Shown: one piece after another, positions 12,992 through 23,479 of the stretch
How the letters are laid out: each line of letters opens with the position of its first letter
How positions within the stretch are numbered: position 1 is the first letter of the stretch
Source: Larix kaempferi
Lineage: Eukaryota; Streptophyta; Pinopsida; Pinales; Pinaceae
DNA: 64,000 nt
Assembly: GCA_027924585.1 (NCBI GenBank)
Contig: BSBM01000186.1
Location: 1 to 64,000, forward strand
Direction: 5' to 3'
The notes under the pieces: generated by a model
What the model saw: the letters and a program-made list of their open reading frames with translations, nothing else
Databases searched by the model: none
Told to the model about the DNA's origin: nothing
Program-made: the position numbers and the translations under genes

Positions 12992-13560
12992 ATGAGACTA
13001 CTCAAGAAGGACGTCCCGTTCATATGGGATGATCAAGCGCAACAATCCTTTTATAGTATTAAACATGCTATTACCCATGCCCCTGTGCTCCAGTCGCCCA
13101 ATTACTACCGAGATTACATCCTTTATCTCACTGCTTCTGCCACCACTATCGCCATGGTTTTGGTGCGCCAGGAGGACCATAATGCCCAGGAACATATAAT
13201 ATATTACTTAAGTAAGGGTCTTATTGACTCCGAAACTTGTTACTCACATGTTGAGAAGCTCGCTCTCGCGGCAGTCATTGCCATCCAAAAGTTTCGACAT
13301 TACACACTACTCCGCACCACCACCATTATCGTCGACTCGAATCCTATGTACCACGTTTTGACATGTCAAGTACTTGGGGGCAAGTATTCATGCTGGATCG
13401 TGATACTGCGGGAATTCAATCTCCTATTCGAGAAGGCCAAGTCTAAGAAGTCTTTGGTGTTTGCCAAGCTCATTTGTGATCTTCCCCGTGCTGATGCAAG
13501 ATCTGAATCTAATGATTCTCTTCCAGACGAGTCATTGTTCCTTATCAGCACGTCTGACCC
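12992..13560 (+). pseudogene. Element A canonical (gypsy) RNase H
   Basis: Directly after RT, the translation has LYLTASATTIAMVLV, IIYYLSKGLIDSE, CYSHVEKLALAAV and IIVDSNP. These are the motifs of the RNase H normally attached to Ty3/gypsy RT, which removes the RNA strand during cDNA synthesis. The frame is shared with the integrase N-terminus and is open to 13993. It is separate from the second RNase H at 14936-15349. Confidence 0.82.
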
Positions 13561-14807
13561 GTGGTATGGAGATATCACCTTATATATTCAGACCCAATGG
13601 TTCAACCCCAAACTGTCTCATGACGACCGTCGTCGCATACGCCATCATGCCAAGTATTACTTGATCATCAATGGTACCTTGTATCGTCGTGGCATTGATT
13701 TTGTTCTTCGACGATGTTTGACACATGAGGAGGATGAACACGTCTTGAATGACTGTCACGCTGGGGCTTATGGCGATCATCTCTCTGGGATGGCTACATC
13801 CCAAAAGATACTATGTGCGGGATATTACTGGCCATCCATCTTTAAAGATTGCATTGAGGTCGTTAAAAAATTTCCCCCATGCCAGCATTTTCAAACAAAA
13901 AAGCGCACCCACCCAACCCCGTTACACCCGGTTATTGCCGTTGGCCTCTTTGCAAAATGGGGCATTGACTTCATGCACTGTAAGCCTACCTAGGCCGGGG
14001 GGCATGGTTACATCATAGTATCCATGGATTACTTTACAAAGTGGGTCGAGGCTATGCCTACGTAACTGACGATGGAAAAACCATCGCACTCTTCATGTTT
14101 AATCATGTTATCTCACGGTTCGGAGTTCCGCAAGCCATAGTCACTGGCCATGGATCTCACTTCCAGAACTACATGGTTGACGAATTGAGTGCCAGATTGG
14201 GTCTTCATCATGAAAACTCAACACCTTACTACCCGCAATCCAATGGACAAGTAGAGTCCATTAAAACAAGGTCTTGAAAACCATGATCCAACGCATGGTG
14301 GATACGCATAAATCAAACTGGCACAACATGCTCTTTTCTGCACTATGGGCTTATTGAACATCTGTCAAGACTGCCACCAGATTTACACCATTCCAATTAG
14401 TTTATGGATTGGAGGCAGTCCTACCAATAGAGTGCAAGATTCCATCTCTCAAACTCACAGTTGAACTTCTTCCGAACACCACTGCCGAGGAAGAACGCTT
14501 CCTTTACCTAGCAAAACTCGATGAGACCTACCGTGATGCTTCTCTTGCCAACGAGGCACATAAGAAACGCATCAAAGCACAATATGATAAGTCAGTAGAG
14601 CCCCGCGTCTACAATGAGGGTGATTTGGTCCTCACATATGACCAAAGGCACAATAAGATGGGGTCAGGTAAGTTCGAGTCCATGTGGCATGGACTATACA
14701 TAGTGAAACATGTTCTGGATAAGGGAGCCTACGAACAAGAGGATTATGATGGGCTATCTTTAGGTGAGCCCCGCAACAGGATCTACCTAAAGAGGTACTA
14801 TGCCTGA
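13561..14807 (+). pseudogene. Element A integrase, key Asp lost
   Basis: An HHCC zinc-binding region (about 13700-13900) includes CHAGAYGDHLSG and PPCQHF. The first catalytic Asp is in KWGIDFMH (near 13969). The second motif, usually TDNGSHF, reads TGHGSHF near 14143, so the Asp is lost. The Glu motif reads NGQVESI near 14250. Stops occur at 13991, 14062 and 14275. A C-terminal part is open from 14409 to 14807 (MEAVLPIECKIPS, KYY-type end RYYA). Integrase inserts the cDNA into host DNA; this copy cannot do so. Confidence 0.85.
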
Positions 14808-14935
14808 GTCTTTCATGCATAGATATATTGTATATATTGTACATGGCGTATGTGTTTTGTTTGGTGTGACGCTTTGTTTTAGTGTGTCTAGATCTTGTTT
14901 TCGCTTCTTATACCATGTTCTGTCTGCATGTGTAG

Positions 14936-15349
14936 ATGGAAACTTGCTATGGATTCACGGATGGAGCCAGCCGACATACCCGTAACCTTGCTTCGGTAGC
15001 TTGGGTACTTTATTCCCCAACCGGCGAGCTCATTATCTCAGGAGGAAATTGTCTAGGATTCACAACCAACAATGTCGCAGAGTATCAGGCGGTGATTGGA
15101 ACCCTAATCGAAGCTCTTTCCTTGGGTATGAACCATGTTGTTATCCATCTGGATTCGCAATTCATGGTTTCTCATCTCAACCGGGTCTATGCTATCCACG
15201 ACCCCCCTTTACTCTGTCTCTTCTAACGAGTCCATCTTCTGGAAAGGTCTTTTGAATCTATTCAATACCTGCACATTCCACGAGACATGAATACAGTTGC
15301 TGAATCAATGGCCAACTTCATTTTAGATTGGTACATTGCACACACATAA
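14936..15349 (+). pseudogene. Element A archaeal-like RNase H located after integrase
   Basis: The open frame starts METCYGFTDGAS and continues with NNVAEYQAVIGT and VVIHLDSQFMVSHL. These are three of the four RNase H catalytic positions in the archaeal-like (aRNH) arrangement of Tat elements. After a frameshift near 15215 the frame resumes as LERSFESIQYLHIPRDMNTV and AESMANF, ending at a TAA at 15347-15349. The last acidic position is Glu where Asp is usual. Known Tat elements carry such a second RNase H between the first RNase H and INT. Here it is about 130 bp downstream of the INT stop with its own ATG, so it may have been translated separately. Confidence 0.83.
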
Positions 15350-15742
15350 CATATTCATAGAAATATAAAAATAGACATAACATGTAAATCATCCATTGTA
15401 TAAGCAAACATGTAAGACAAGATCTCATAATTCACCATTATAACACAAAATGTATAAAACCTCCGATAATGTCTGTATATATATATATATATATATCAAT
15501 CGATACAAAATGGTAGTGTTGATACAAAAGTCTGAAGCATGCTAGCTTTCAGTAAGAGTCATCTCTACAAAAATCTGAAGCCTGCAAGCTTTTAGTGTAT
15601 ACATATATAAACCATGTGCCTAAACTCTACGCCGCATGGCCCTGGGCCACTCAGCCCTAGGTTGCGCATGGTAACAGACTACGGCCCTCGCCACCTTTCG
15701 GAGTAGCGTGCCGAAATGAACTGATACCCCAACCGTCAAATC
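15350..15742 (+). other. Spacer with (TA)n between aRNH and antisense gene
   Basis: There is no coding signal. A (TA)n run at 15477-15496 is a simple repeat. The stretch lies between the 3' end of the sense gene set and the 3' end of the antisense PMD pseudogene, so the two transcription units would converge here. Confidence 0.6.
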
Positions 15743-16926
15743 CTAATAACGGAGGGGTAGGTCATACACGGTAGGCTTTGGGATGTCTGAGGTCATCCTC
15801 TGGAGTTTCACCCCGATCACCTCTTGTTCCTCAAGAGAATCACGGACCGCGGGCTCCATCTCTGGCACTCCTCCTCTCCGCATGAGGCGAGAGACTCCAA
15901 GTGGTTGCTCTGGACCCAAGTCTGTAAGAAACATGTAAACGTCATCAACACTACTACAAAAAAGATTCATAAAATGCATAAAATATAAAAACACAAGCAG
16001 TTGTTCTTACCAATGTCACCCCACTCCGTCCCCTCGGGAAGCACCAAGTCTGGGTCTCCTCAGAAGTCTGTACCATCGTATGTATAATCCTCCACCATTA
16101 GGATCTGTCCCTACAACCACGAGATGAACCCTGTACCAAAACTGATGATGGGACCCCTGCCACCATGGCAAGCCATCACCTCTGCCCATCTCATCATGTG
16201 AGGATCGCGTACATCCCAATCCTCGAGGTCCACTTGTGGGTGCAAGTGTAGCACCCGCTCCAGCATAAAGGATACCACCACCGAACCATACCCAAACTGC
16301 TTCAGTGCCCTGCGCTGGCATTTGGTCAACTGATCTCAGAGGCTGGTGAGAAGCCCCTTGCACCAGTTAAACATAGTAGGAGTCATGCACTCCTCGACAT
16401 ACATCATCTACGATTTTCTCGCTAGGTGAGCAGATTGACTGCCAACAACTCGCACAATGGTAAAGAGTACCGCTTGAAGAACCCAGTCCCTCACATCCTT
16501 GATGGGAATTTTCCCACCAACCATCGTAGTACCCAGAGTACACCACTGATCTATCATGTCCTCTACCGAACGATCACCACCTCGTGATCCGGTCAAGGAC
16601 ACAGGGCTTCCTCGCCGGGATAACCCTGTCAAAAGGTAGATGTCCTCGACATCTATGGTAAGCGTGTGCTCACCTATTTGAAAGTGCTGTTGAATAGGGT
16701 CACAACATTGGACCAAGTATGTCAACAGTGGTACTTGGGATCTCATCCCCAACACTCGAAAATACTTGAGTATCCCACAGTTCCTCAACACTGCAACACA
16801 TTGTGGATTATTTTCCACTTGCATATCTTCGAGCTCATGCTCGCGTTCCTGCCACTCAAGAACCATTTTTCTCACCCCAAACCTATCAAGAGAGACATTT
16901 AACACCTTTAGAACTTTGCCCAACCT
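15743..16926 (-). pseudogene. Antisense plant mobile domain (PMD) protein gene, with probable intron
   Basis: Read on the minus strand, one frame runs from about 16926 to 16011. It has PMD-like features: LRNCGILKYFRVLG, then GEHTLTIDVEDIYLLTGLS (the conserved 'E-T-DV--L-GL' core), then QRRALKQFGYGSVVVSFML. Four stops interrupt this frame (near 16408, 16336, 16111 and 16055), all TAG or TGA. A GTAAGA donor at 16010 and a TTCTTACAG acceptor ending at 15922 bound an 89-bp intron. Joining them continues in frame through LGPEQPLGVSRLMRRGG to a stop at 15743. PMD proteins are plant proteins linked to transposons. The first in-frame ATG is about 20 codons into the frame, and upstream exons are possible. 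The orientation is opposite to gag-pol. Confidence 0.72.
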
Positions 16927-17311
16927 TTAAAAAGTTTTTATTTTGGCTAGGTTTTGAGGTTAAATTGGCGGTTTGCGCCGGTTCATAATGTCCATTTGGA
17001 CAGGGCACCATCGGCGTAGAACTCCCTTTCGGGTTTTGCGCCAGCGCGGATCCCGAAAGGGTTACCTGTGCTAGCCCGTGGACGCAAACCTCCCAACTTA
17101 ACATGCTCAAAACCTACCTAAATGCAAGAAAAAGCAAATTCTAAACCACTAGAAAGGTAAAGAGATAGGTTTAGGGTTACCTGTCACTGACGGCGCCTGA
17201 AATGATGGATCACAGCTCCCAGAATCAGCAGAAGAAGAACAACTCCAAAGGGCACTTTTCACCTCTCCAAGTTGGTAGAAAACAAATAGTAATTCTTTTT
17301 ACTATTTACAC

Positions 17312-17321
17312 CTATTTATAT
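17312..17321 (-). promoter_or_regulatory. Possible TATA box of antisense PMD gene
   Basis: The minus strand reads ATATAAATAG, a good plant TATA box, about 390 bp upstream of the PMD frame. It would start an antisense transcript near 17285. A CAG/GTAACC donor-like site near 17180 and TTTAG sites near 17115 could give a leader intron. This is inference from motif matches only. Confidence 0.4.
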
Positions 17322-17459
17322 TGAAAAAGATCATATTCCCTTTTTAATTTATTCTAGAATGGGTTATTTTTCTATAGTTGGGCTTATTTATATCCGGTTA
17401 ATAGTTTTTGACCTAGTTTCAAGCTTGCAGGTGAAGTTTAACACCACTTTGATCTAGTT

Positions 17460-18050
17460 TTTCGCGGTTATGATCTTTTTGCATATATTATCAAGTATGA
17501 ACACTCATAGCACGTCTTTTTGTCATTATTTCGCTCATTAAATACAAATTATTAATGACAACTAAGCTGACTCTTTGTTCTTTCTCATGCTCATTAAACG
17601 ATGAGAATAAGTCACCGAGTTATAGTTTATCACTTTTTTGGGCTCGTTAAACTCCTACGAAAAAGGAACCCCCCCGAAGTCTTTCTTTAAGCTCTTTTTC
17701 AGGCTCTCAAAATATGAAAAGATCGCCAAGCGGACTTGTCACATTCACGCTTGTTAAAGTATTTGAATGGTCATCTTCCTGGTGATAATTTACCCCTTTT
17801 TCGAAACAGGGGGCATTATTTACGAAAAAGGAATACTCCAGCCATTCATGACTGGAAGAGTCCTCTCTCGCGTTGTTTTACCCTTTTCCGGGCGAAGAGG
17901 CTAACTTTACGAAAAATGACCTTTGGAGTCTTCTTTAGTTCTTTTCAGACTCTCTAAACATGAAATGACACTGAGTTTACCTTCTATGGACTCGTTAAAA
18001 CTCAACATTGAAGGGCCCACCATGGGACGGACCCCTCCTTTCCCAGGTTC
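17460..18050 (+). repeat. Degenerate repeats with CTCGTTAAA motif
   Basis: Several imperfect units of about 110-150 bp contain a GCTCGTTAAA or GCTCATTAAA core followed by AAAAGGAA-like and CAGGCTCT-like segments (17530, 17590, 17640, 17745 and 17990). They lie in the non-coding 3' region of element A, upstream of the promoter of the antisense gene. Confidence 0.5.
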
Positions 18051-19196
18051 GAAAAACATTTAGGATTGGACTCATATATGAGATGAGCTATACCGAGCAT
18101 CTGTTTACCCTCCTCAAGCTCATAAAAAAAAGTGAGGCACTCATCAATCATGATGGGGAAAAAGGAAAGTTTTTTGTGTTACACTTTAATCTGTGGCAGT
18201 ACTTAGTCATTCTTGAACATGGAACTCATTTGCATTTGCATTCAGTACTTGTCTTCGAGTCTTGTTAACTTCGTGAGTCTTGTTACTCCTTTGGGTCATC
18301 CAAAGAATGCTTCCACCATTAGTTGCATTAGGATTTGGCATCATTCTCGTCATGTCAATACTGCCAAGTCATGCCATGCCCATGTTCAAGATACATTCAC
18401 CACTCATCATCTGCAGTCAGTACACCTTCCATCATGTCGGTCTACTCTGAGTTAGTCTTGCATGTTACTGTACCATCCGATCTACTCCAAACATCTTTTA
18501 TCGCGTTTCGTGTCGATGATGGGGGATTCATTATGGCCCTCCTTCGACGGATTCATCCTTTTCGACTTCAACACATCATCCGAGGACTGAATCTAGAAAC
18601 CAATCGAGTACCTTGGGCCTGCATGCCTCAATGGTAGGTTACCTCACTTTCAACATGAGTTTACATCATTGACTCTTGATTGAAAGATCCCGTCGAGCGT
18701 TCGACTTCAGCTCATTAATTCGTGCTCGATGGTATGTACTATGATATCTTGGGAATCATTGGCATTAATGGTGATTTCCCTCACGCTTGTTAATGGTATA
18801 CATCAATGACCGGTACTCAGGTGGTTTCTACCATGTTCGACGTCAAGACATTTGTAATCACATGGCATCGCAGGTTCAGCTTGAAGACCCTGGGGAGTCA
18901 TGTTTTACCCAGGTTGCGATGGAGATTGTTTGAGTTAGATTACACGGATCCACTTTGTATTGGTCATGGATTTGTTATCATCTCATCATGGATCTACACT
19001 TGTGTCTAGTAGCCATGATTGTGTTCAGTCGGTCTTTACCACCATGGATCTGCATTGTATTGGTCGAAAACCATGTTATGGGTCATACGAGTCTGTGTTC
19101 TCAGAGTCAGTTGTATTGCAGCAACATCTTCCATCCGACAAGTCCTTGCCATCCTTCTATCAAAGCATTTCACATGTCTAGTTCTATCAGCTTCAT
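18050..19196 (+). repeat. 3' non-coding region of element A with about 150-bp degenerate units
   Basis: Units starting with ACCTTGGG-like sequence (about 18610, 18750 and 18890) and ATGGATC-rich units (18940-19080) repeat with strong divergence. The same unit types flank the whole element at 3650-4681 and 20114-20640. Open stretches here have no domain and are ignored. Confidence 0.5.
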
Positions 19197-19212
19197 GCTT
19201 TGGGGGGCATTC
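19197..19212 (+). other. Polypurine-type tract of element A
   Basis: CTTTGGGGGGCATTC lies directly before the 3' LTR start at 19213. The G run is the expected site where plus-strand DNA synthesis is primed. Confidence 0.6.
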
Positions 19213-20113
19213 TATTACACCCAAAATCTCACCATCATGAGACATATATCAACTCAGTGCCTCAATACCTGAAGTTCCATGACCAAGTTAGTCAGTTAGA
19301 GCAAGTTGATGTCCTTTGTCCACATTCCTAAATGGGCCAACGCATGTTGTCTTTGGGCAAGAAGCGCTGGTGTAGGTTGTCCTCATGCAGCCTGTGTTGG
19401 AGTCAGTTTAATGAGATAAAGGTAGCTTTCAAGCGAATTCTAGAAGTTGGATGGGGTGGATCCCTATACCTAAATCCTAGGTGAGCTGGCCTTCGGTTCC
19501 CTAGCCTTGAGGGAAGATCCCTTAGCCCTCTCCCCATGATCCTCAACCTACTTTATCCACTTGGTCCTATAAATACAAGATCCCTCTCCATTCCAAAAGG
19601 AGGAAGGCTATAACATCCATATGCTGGTGAAATAAGCTTAGGAAGATCATCATCCATCTCTTGGAGGCACCCATTTCTCCTTAGAGGCATTGGCTTGGCT
19701 TGTTGGAGGAAGATTGCAACGTTAGGGATTGGTTGTAATCCTTACTCTTCTATGTATTTCCACTTTTATACAGAATACAAAACTCTTTCCATAAATGTCT
19801 TGTTGTTCATTGATATTTATAGTTTACTTCCTTAACCATTTACTTAGATCAATTATTGTGTAGATGTACTATTATTGCTTGTTTGTCTCTTGCATGTTCT
19901 GGCAGGTCTTGCAGCCACAGATCTGACGACCGTGGAGCTTGGAGCGACAAAGGAGAAGAAGATCTACAAATCTGAAAGGTAAGATGTCTACATATCTCAA
20001 TCTATAATTGGATCTAGGAAGGTAGATTTTTATTCTGTCTGATTTGTTCTAGATTCACATTGAACTAGGGAGATCATGCCTTAAGTCCGCTTTTGGTAGA
20101 TTGTCCAGTAACA
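19213..20113 (+). repeat. 3' LTR of element A
   Basis: Matches 4682-5613. Its TATA box is at 19568-19575. The end AACA is followed by the TTGTG target-site duplication. Confidence 0.93.
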
Positions 20114-20640
20114 TTGTGTTTGTTAATAGTATACATCATTAATGATCGATAATCAAACAATGTCCTCTGTGTTTGACTTTAAATCATATATATATATATA
20201 TATATAATCATACCTTTTAGTCATTTGGGTGGAAGACCTCGTGCTAACAGTAGTATTCCAACATTTTCTATTGCTCGAGTTGTGCAAGACTCTACCATAC
20301 ACTACCTCACATTGGTACAACATAGGAGAAACAATTTACCATCATTTACAGTTGTTCTCCTCATATATACTGAGACATAGATCCACTTTTGTTTTATGTT
20401 TGTGGCTATGATCTTTTTACATGGATCCGATGTGTATCATCTCCGTGACCATTGTTCATCGTCTCATATTTGATCGATGGATCCATTGTGTATATATTTT
20501 GTGGCCATGGATCCACATTCATTATATGTCATTGATCTACGATGTACTTGATTTGGTGGTCATGTTATTTTCACACTTGAGCATGGGCATACCCTCCTCG
20601 GGAAGGGAGTGTTTAAATGCTTGTTTTTTTAGTTGTAGGT
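20114..20640 (+). repeat. Right half of older element remnant
   Basis: Continues the array at 3650-4681 across the element A insertion. Units rich in ATGGATCC(A/G) around 20370-20520 match the ATGGATC units of element A at 18940-19080. A (TA)n tract lies at 20186-20206. A purine tract GGGAAGGGAG at 20600-20609 followed by TGTTTAAATGC may be the older element's polypurine tract and LTR start; no partner LTR supports this. Confidence 0.5.
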
Positions 20641-21674
20641 TGTTCTTCCATATCCATTTTTTGGTGAATCCTACTCGGGCCCACTAACCAAGATTCCAGA
20701 TGGTTTATAATGCATTTCAATCATTTGATTCTCCTCTGACCTCACACATTAGGGGTCATCTTTTATAGCAACAATTCACTCAATGTTACTAAAAGACATC
20801 CTAAATGCCTTGCACATACAAATTATGTGAAATGTCCTTAAAAATATTATTTTTCTATGTGTACATAGGTTGCACACAAGCAACATGCATATACATGTGT
20901 TACCAATTAGAAACACATGTACGCCTATTAAAATTCGAAAAAATAATAAAGGAAAATGAATTTTCATGGATGCTTGGTATACTTATTGTTTGGTCTGGTA
21001 CCAATCACACTAGAACAAAACACCCAAACCATCCATATAGATAGTATAAAACAATATGTAAAAGAAGGACAAGGGACTAGTTAAGAGAGCAAGCAAGTAA
21101 ACATTGGAGGATATGAATCAAGAGTTTGTTTCCTCAGGGTTTTTACAGACATTATGCCCCTAAGTCATCGTTTTATGCTAAGTGTGACATTCTTGTTGGA
21201 GTGAATGCGGATAAGTCATAACAATCATTTTTTATTCTTAATAAGAAGCAGGCCATGGAAGAAGTTGTCAGTGGACCAAGAAAGGAAGAACTATACTGGT
21301 GAAGGAGACATCTCACTAAGAACTCAGGTATTGCTTATGATTTCAATTTGTCTCTTAAAAATTAATATAGGATTACTCTTATCCCCCCCCCACCCAAATC
21401 ATATTGTTTACATTTTTTATGACATCTTATGTTGTGGGTGGAATGGATGCTAATGATTAATGTTTCATTTGGTTGTTTTAATTATTGGATTTATTATTTT
21501 ATTATTTTATTATTCTCAAGTAACCAAGAGTATTTGAGGAAGGTATTCTGTTATTTGTGTGCATGTGTCCAAAAGCAGCGAAGCTAATCAAAAGGCAGTG
21601 CTCAAGGCCACCTATTTGTAAGAATTCCAAGTATATGATGTAAGTAAGTACCTTTATCTTTCTCCATCTAATTA
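20641..21674. other. Unannotated AT-rich stretch
   Basis: No recognisable domain or paired repeat. It might be part of the older element's LTR if the start near 20610 is real. Element B is inserted at its right edge. Confidence 0.4.
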
Positions 21675-22298
21675 TGATCCATATGGACATCGGTGGCCAC
21701 CCACCTAGTCCATTGGCTCAAAGAACAATTTTTCATTTTCATAGATTTTTTATGATTTTTCAGGTCCTGAACTATCAGGGCCATTTTGAGGCCCTAAATG
21801 ACATTGTTTTGGCTCAGCAATGTCTAATAGATAACGAAATGCATGTACTAGGTTGAAAATTTAGAGTCCTTCTTAGCTAGACCTTTCTGATGAGATATTG
21901 ATCACACCAAATGGAGATCATATGCAAAAGTTGCCCCCCTGGGAAGATGGCGTATCAACTAACCACATTGACACCCACAAACCTTTTGGTGTTTCATCTC
22001 CCAAAGTTAGGGTTTTTGATGTTTAGGGTTTTCTCATAGATACCTGATCTTAAAAGGCCTTTATGGCCTAATTGTAGCTCATTTTTTGTGAATGAGCATA
22101 GCTGCCACATCTCTCCTCAGAGATAAGCTACCACCATACTAGCTAGTTTGTATCATTTTGCACTTTATAGTATTATGTTATTTCATTCCTTAATAGAATT
22201 TGCATTTTCATTGTATTCCTATGATCTTGGAAATATCCTTGTATGTGAATCCATTTATATTACTATATTTCATTTCGTTCCCAATACAGCCTAAATCA
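21675..22298 (+). repeat. 5' LTR of element B
   Basis: Starts TGATCCATATGG and ends AAATCA; it is colinear with 26924-27528. The paired copies differ at many sites by eye, which suggests an old insertion. Confidence 0.9.
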
Positions 22299-22299
22299 A

Positions 22300-22311
22300 T
22301 GGTATCAAAGA
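22300..22311 (+). other. Primer-binding site of element B (initiator Met tRNA type)
   Basis: TGGTATCAAAGA resembles TGGTATCAGAGC, the usual complement of the initiator Met tRNA 3' end, with a few changes. Confidence 0.7.
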
Positions 22312-22429
22312 AATCTTCTCTTTGTTGTTTCTTGGTGCATGTCCCCGATGAGGTGAGGGTATAGAATGTTGTGTCTCGAACTAGTTTCCCTTGGGTAAGA
22401 CCACTCTTTCTAGCCCAAGCATCCTCCCA

Positions 22430-23340
22430 AGGTGGAAGGAAAGAGAGATGATGGAGCATGATATCCTATCAAATTGTTTCTCAAGGAATCCCTCGCACAA
22501 TAGAGGAATGAGATGATGGATAATTTCACCCAGATCCTTCGATGGCTACCAACAATGACCGAGATGCCTGCATCAAGCAGTTAGTTTGGATGCACGACAC
22601 CCTTAAAGGTATAAGATAATTTTGAAATTCATTTATGTGAACGCTACATAGATTTTGATGCTTTGGAGAAATGGTTAAATTTGCTAGAAGATTAGTTCTT
22701 TGTCCACAATTTTCCCGATAAGGAGAAGACCACCTTTGCACCTCATAAGGTCATTCCCCATGTCAAAGATTGGTGGGAGACTTGCCATGAGAAAAATGCT
22801 ATAGAAGAGTCCATAATGTTTAAGACTGATCCCATTTTCGGCATCCTTTGTTCATTCCCTCAAGGAGTAATACTACGATGTTGGAAGCTATGATGACCAG
22901 TATGCAATATGGACAACTCTACATCAAGAGAGGGACCAAACAGTGTTGGAGTTCACTAAAATCTTCCATAACTTGCATACAAAGATGGCTATTAGAGACT
23001 CCGAGTAGCACTTGGCTCTGAAATATTGTAGTGGCCTGCATAAGTACATCTAGAACGAAATGGATTTCTTGGACATCTCCTCACTTGGAGCCGCTTATCG
23101 ATATGTTGTCAAAATCGAGAAGAAATTTAAGTAGAGGAATAGGCAGGAGTTTGGGGCTGCAAATCCACAACAAAAAAAGCATGGTAAAGGTGGCACCAAC
23201 TCATAGAACAAAGGGCAAAGCCGATAAATCCAACCTAGAGACAACTAGTCCAAGCCGCAGCCAAATAAGGGAATGGGAAATCAAAGAAGTACAATCATAA
23301 GTGGTGTGAATTACACAAAAGTCCCTAACACAACACTAAT
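22430..23340 (+). pseudogene. Element B gag remnant
   Basis: Fragments of a gag capsid appear in broken frames: ALEKWLNLLED near 22660 and FFVHNFPDKEKTTFAPHKVI then HVKDWWE near 22700-22780 (the W-W pattern of the retrotransposon gag family). Many stops follow. No intact zinc knuckle was found. Confidence 0.65.
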
Positions 23341-23479
23341 GAATGTCACTCGAAACAATCATTAATGGTCGATTTGAAACAAAAAGAACCAGACTCTAAC
23401 TCATACTATGATTTGGAGCAGGATAAGGCTAAGCTAATCATTGATACAGAACCTAGTGCTACCATTGCAACCGTAAAGA

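Larger units (their letters stand above)
4682..20113 (+). mobile_element. Element A: complete Ty3/gypsy (Tat-like) retrotransposon, 15.4 kb
   Basis: Both LTRs are present (4682-5613 and 19213-20113). The 5-bp target-site duplication TTGTG is perfect at 4677-4681 and 20114-20118. A TGGCGACC-type primer site follows the 5' LTR and a G-rich tract precedes the 3' LTR. The internal order is a long 5' leader, gag with a Pro/Gly-rich part and zinc knuckle, PR, RT, RNase H, INT, then a separate archaeal-like RNase H, then an antisense PMD pseudogene and a long repetitive 3' region. The extra RNase H and large size point to the Tat/Ogre side of plant Ty3/gypsy. Every coding part has stops or frameshifts, so this copy is not autonomous. 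Confidence 0.92.

Noticed and set aside
18008-19272. Several 60-105 residue open frames in element A's 3' region
   Set aside because: They lie in a degenerate repeat array and overlap in three frames without any recognisable motif.
22560-22740. Minus-strand open frame opposite element B gag
   Set aside because: It is a shadow of the gag-like plus-strand sequence with the DWWE motif.
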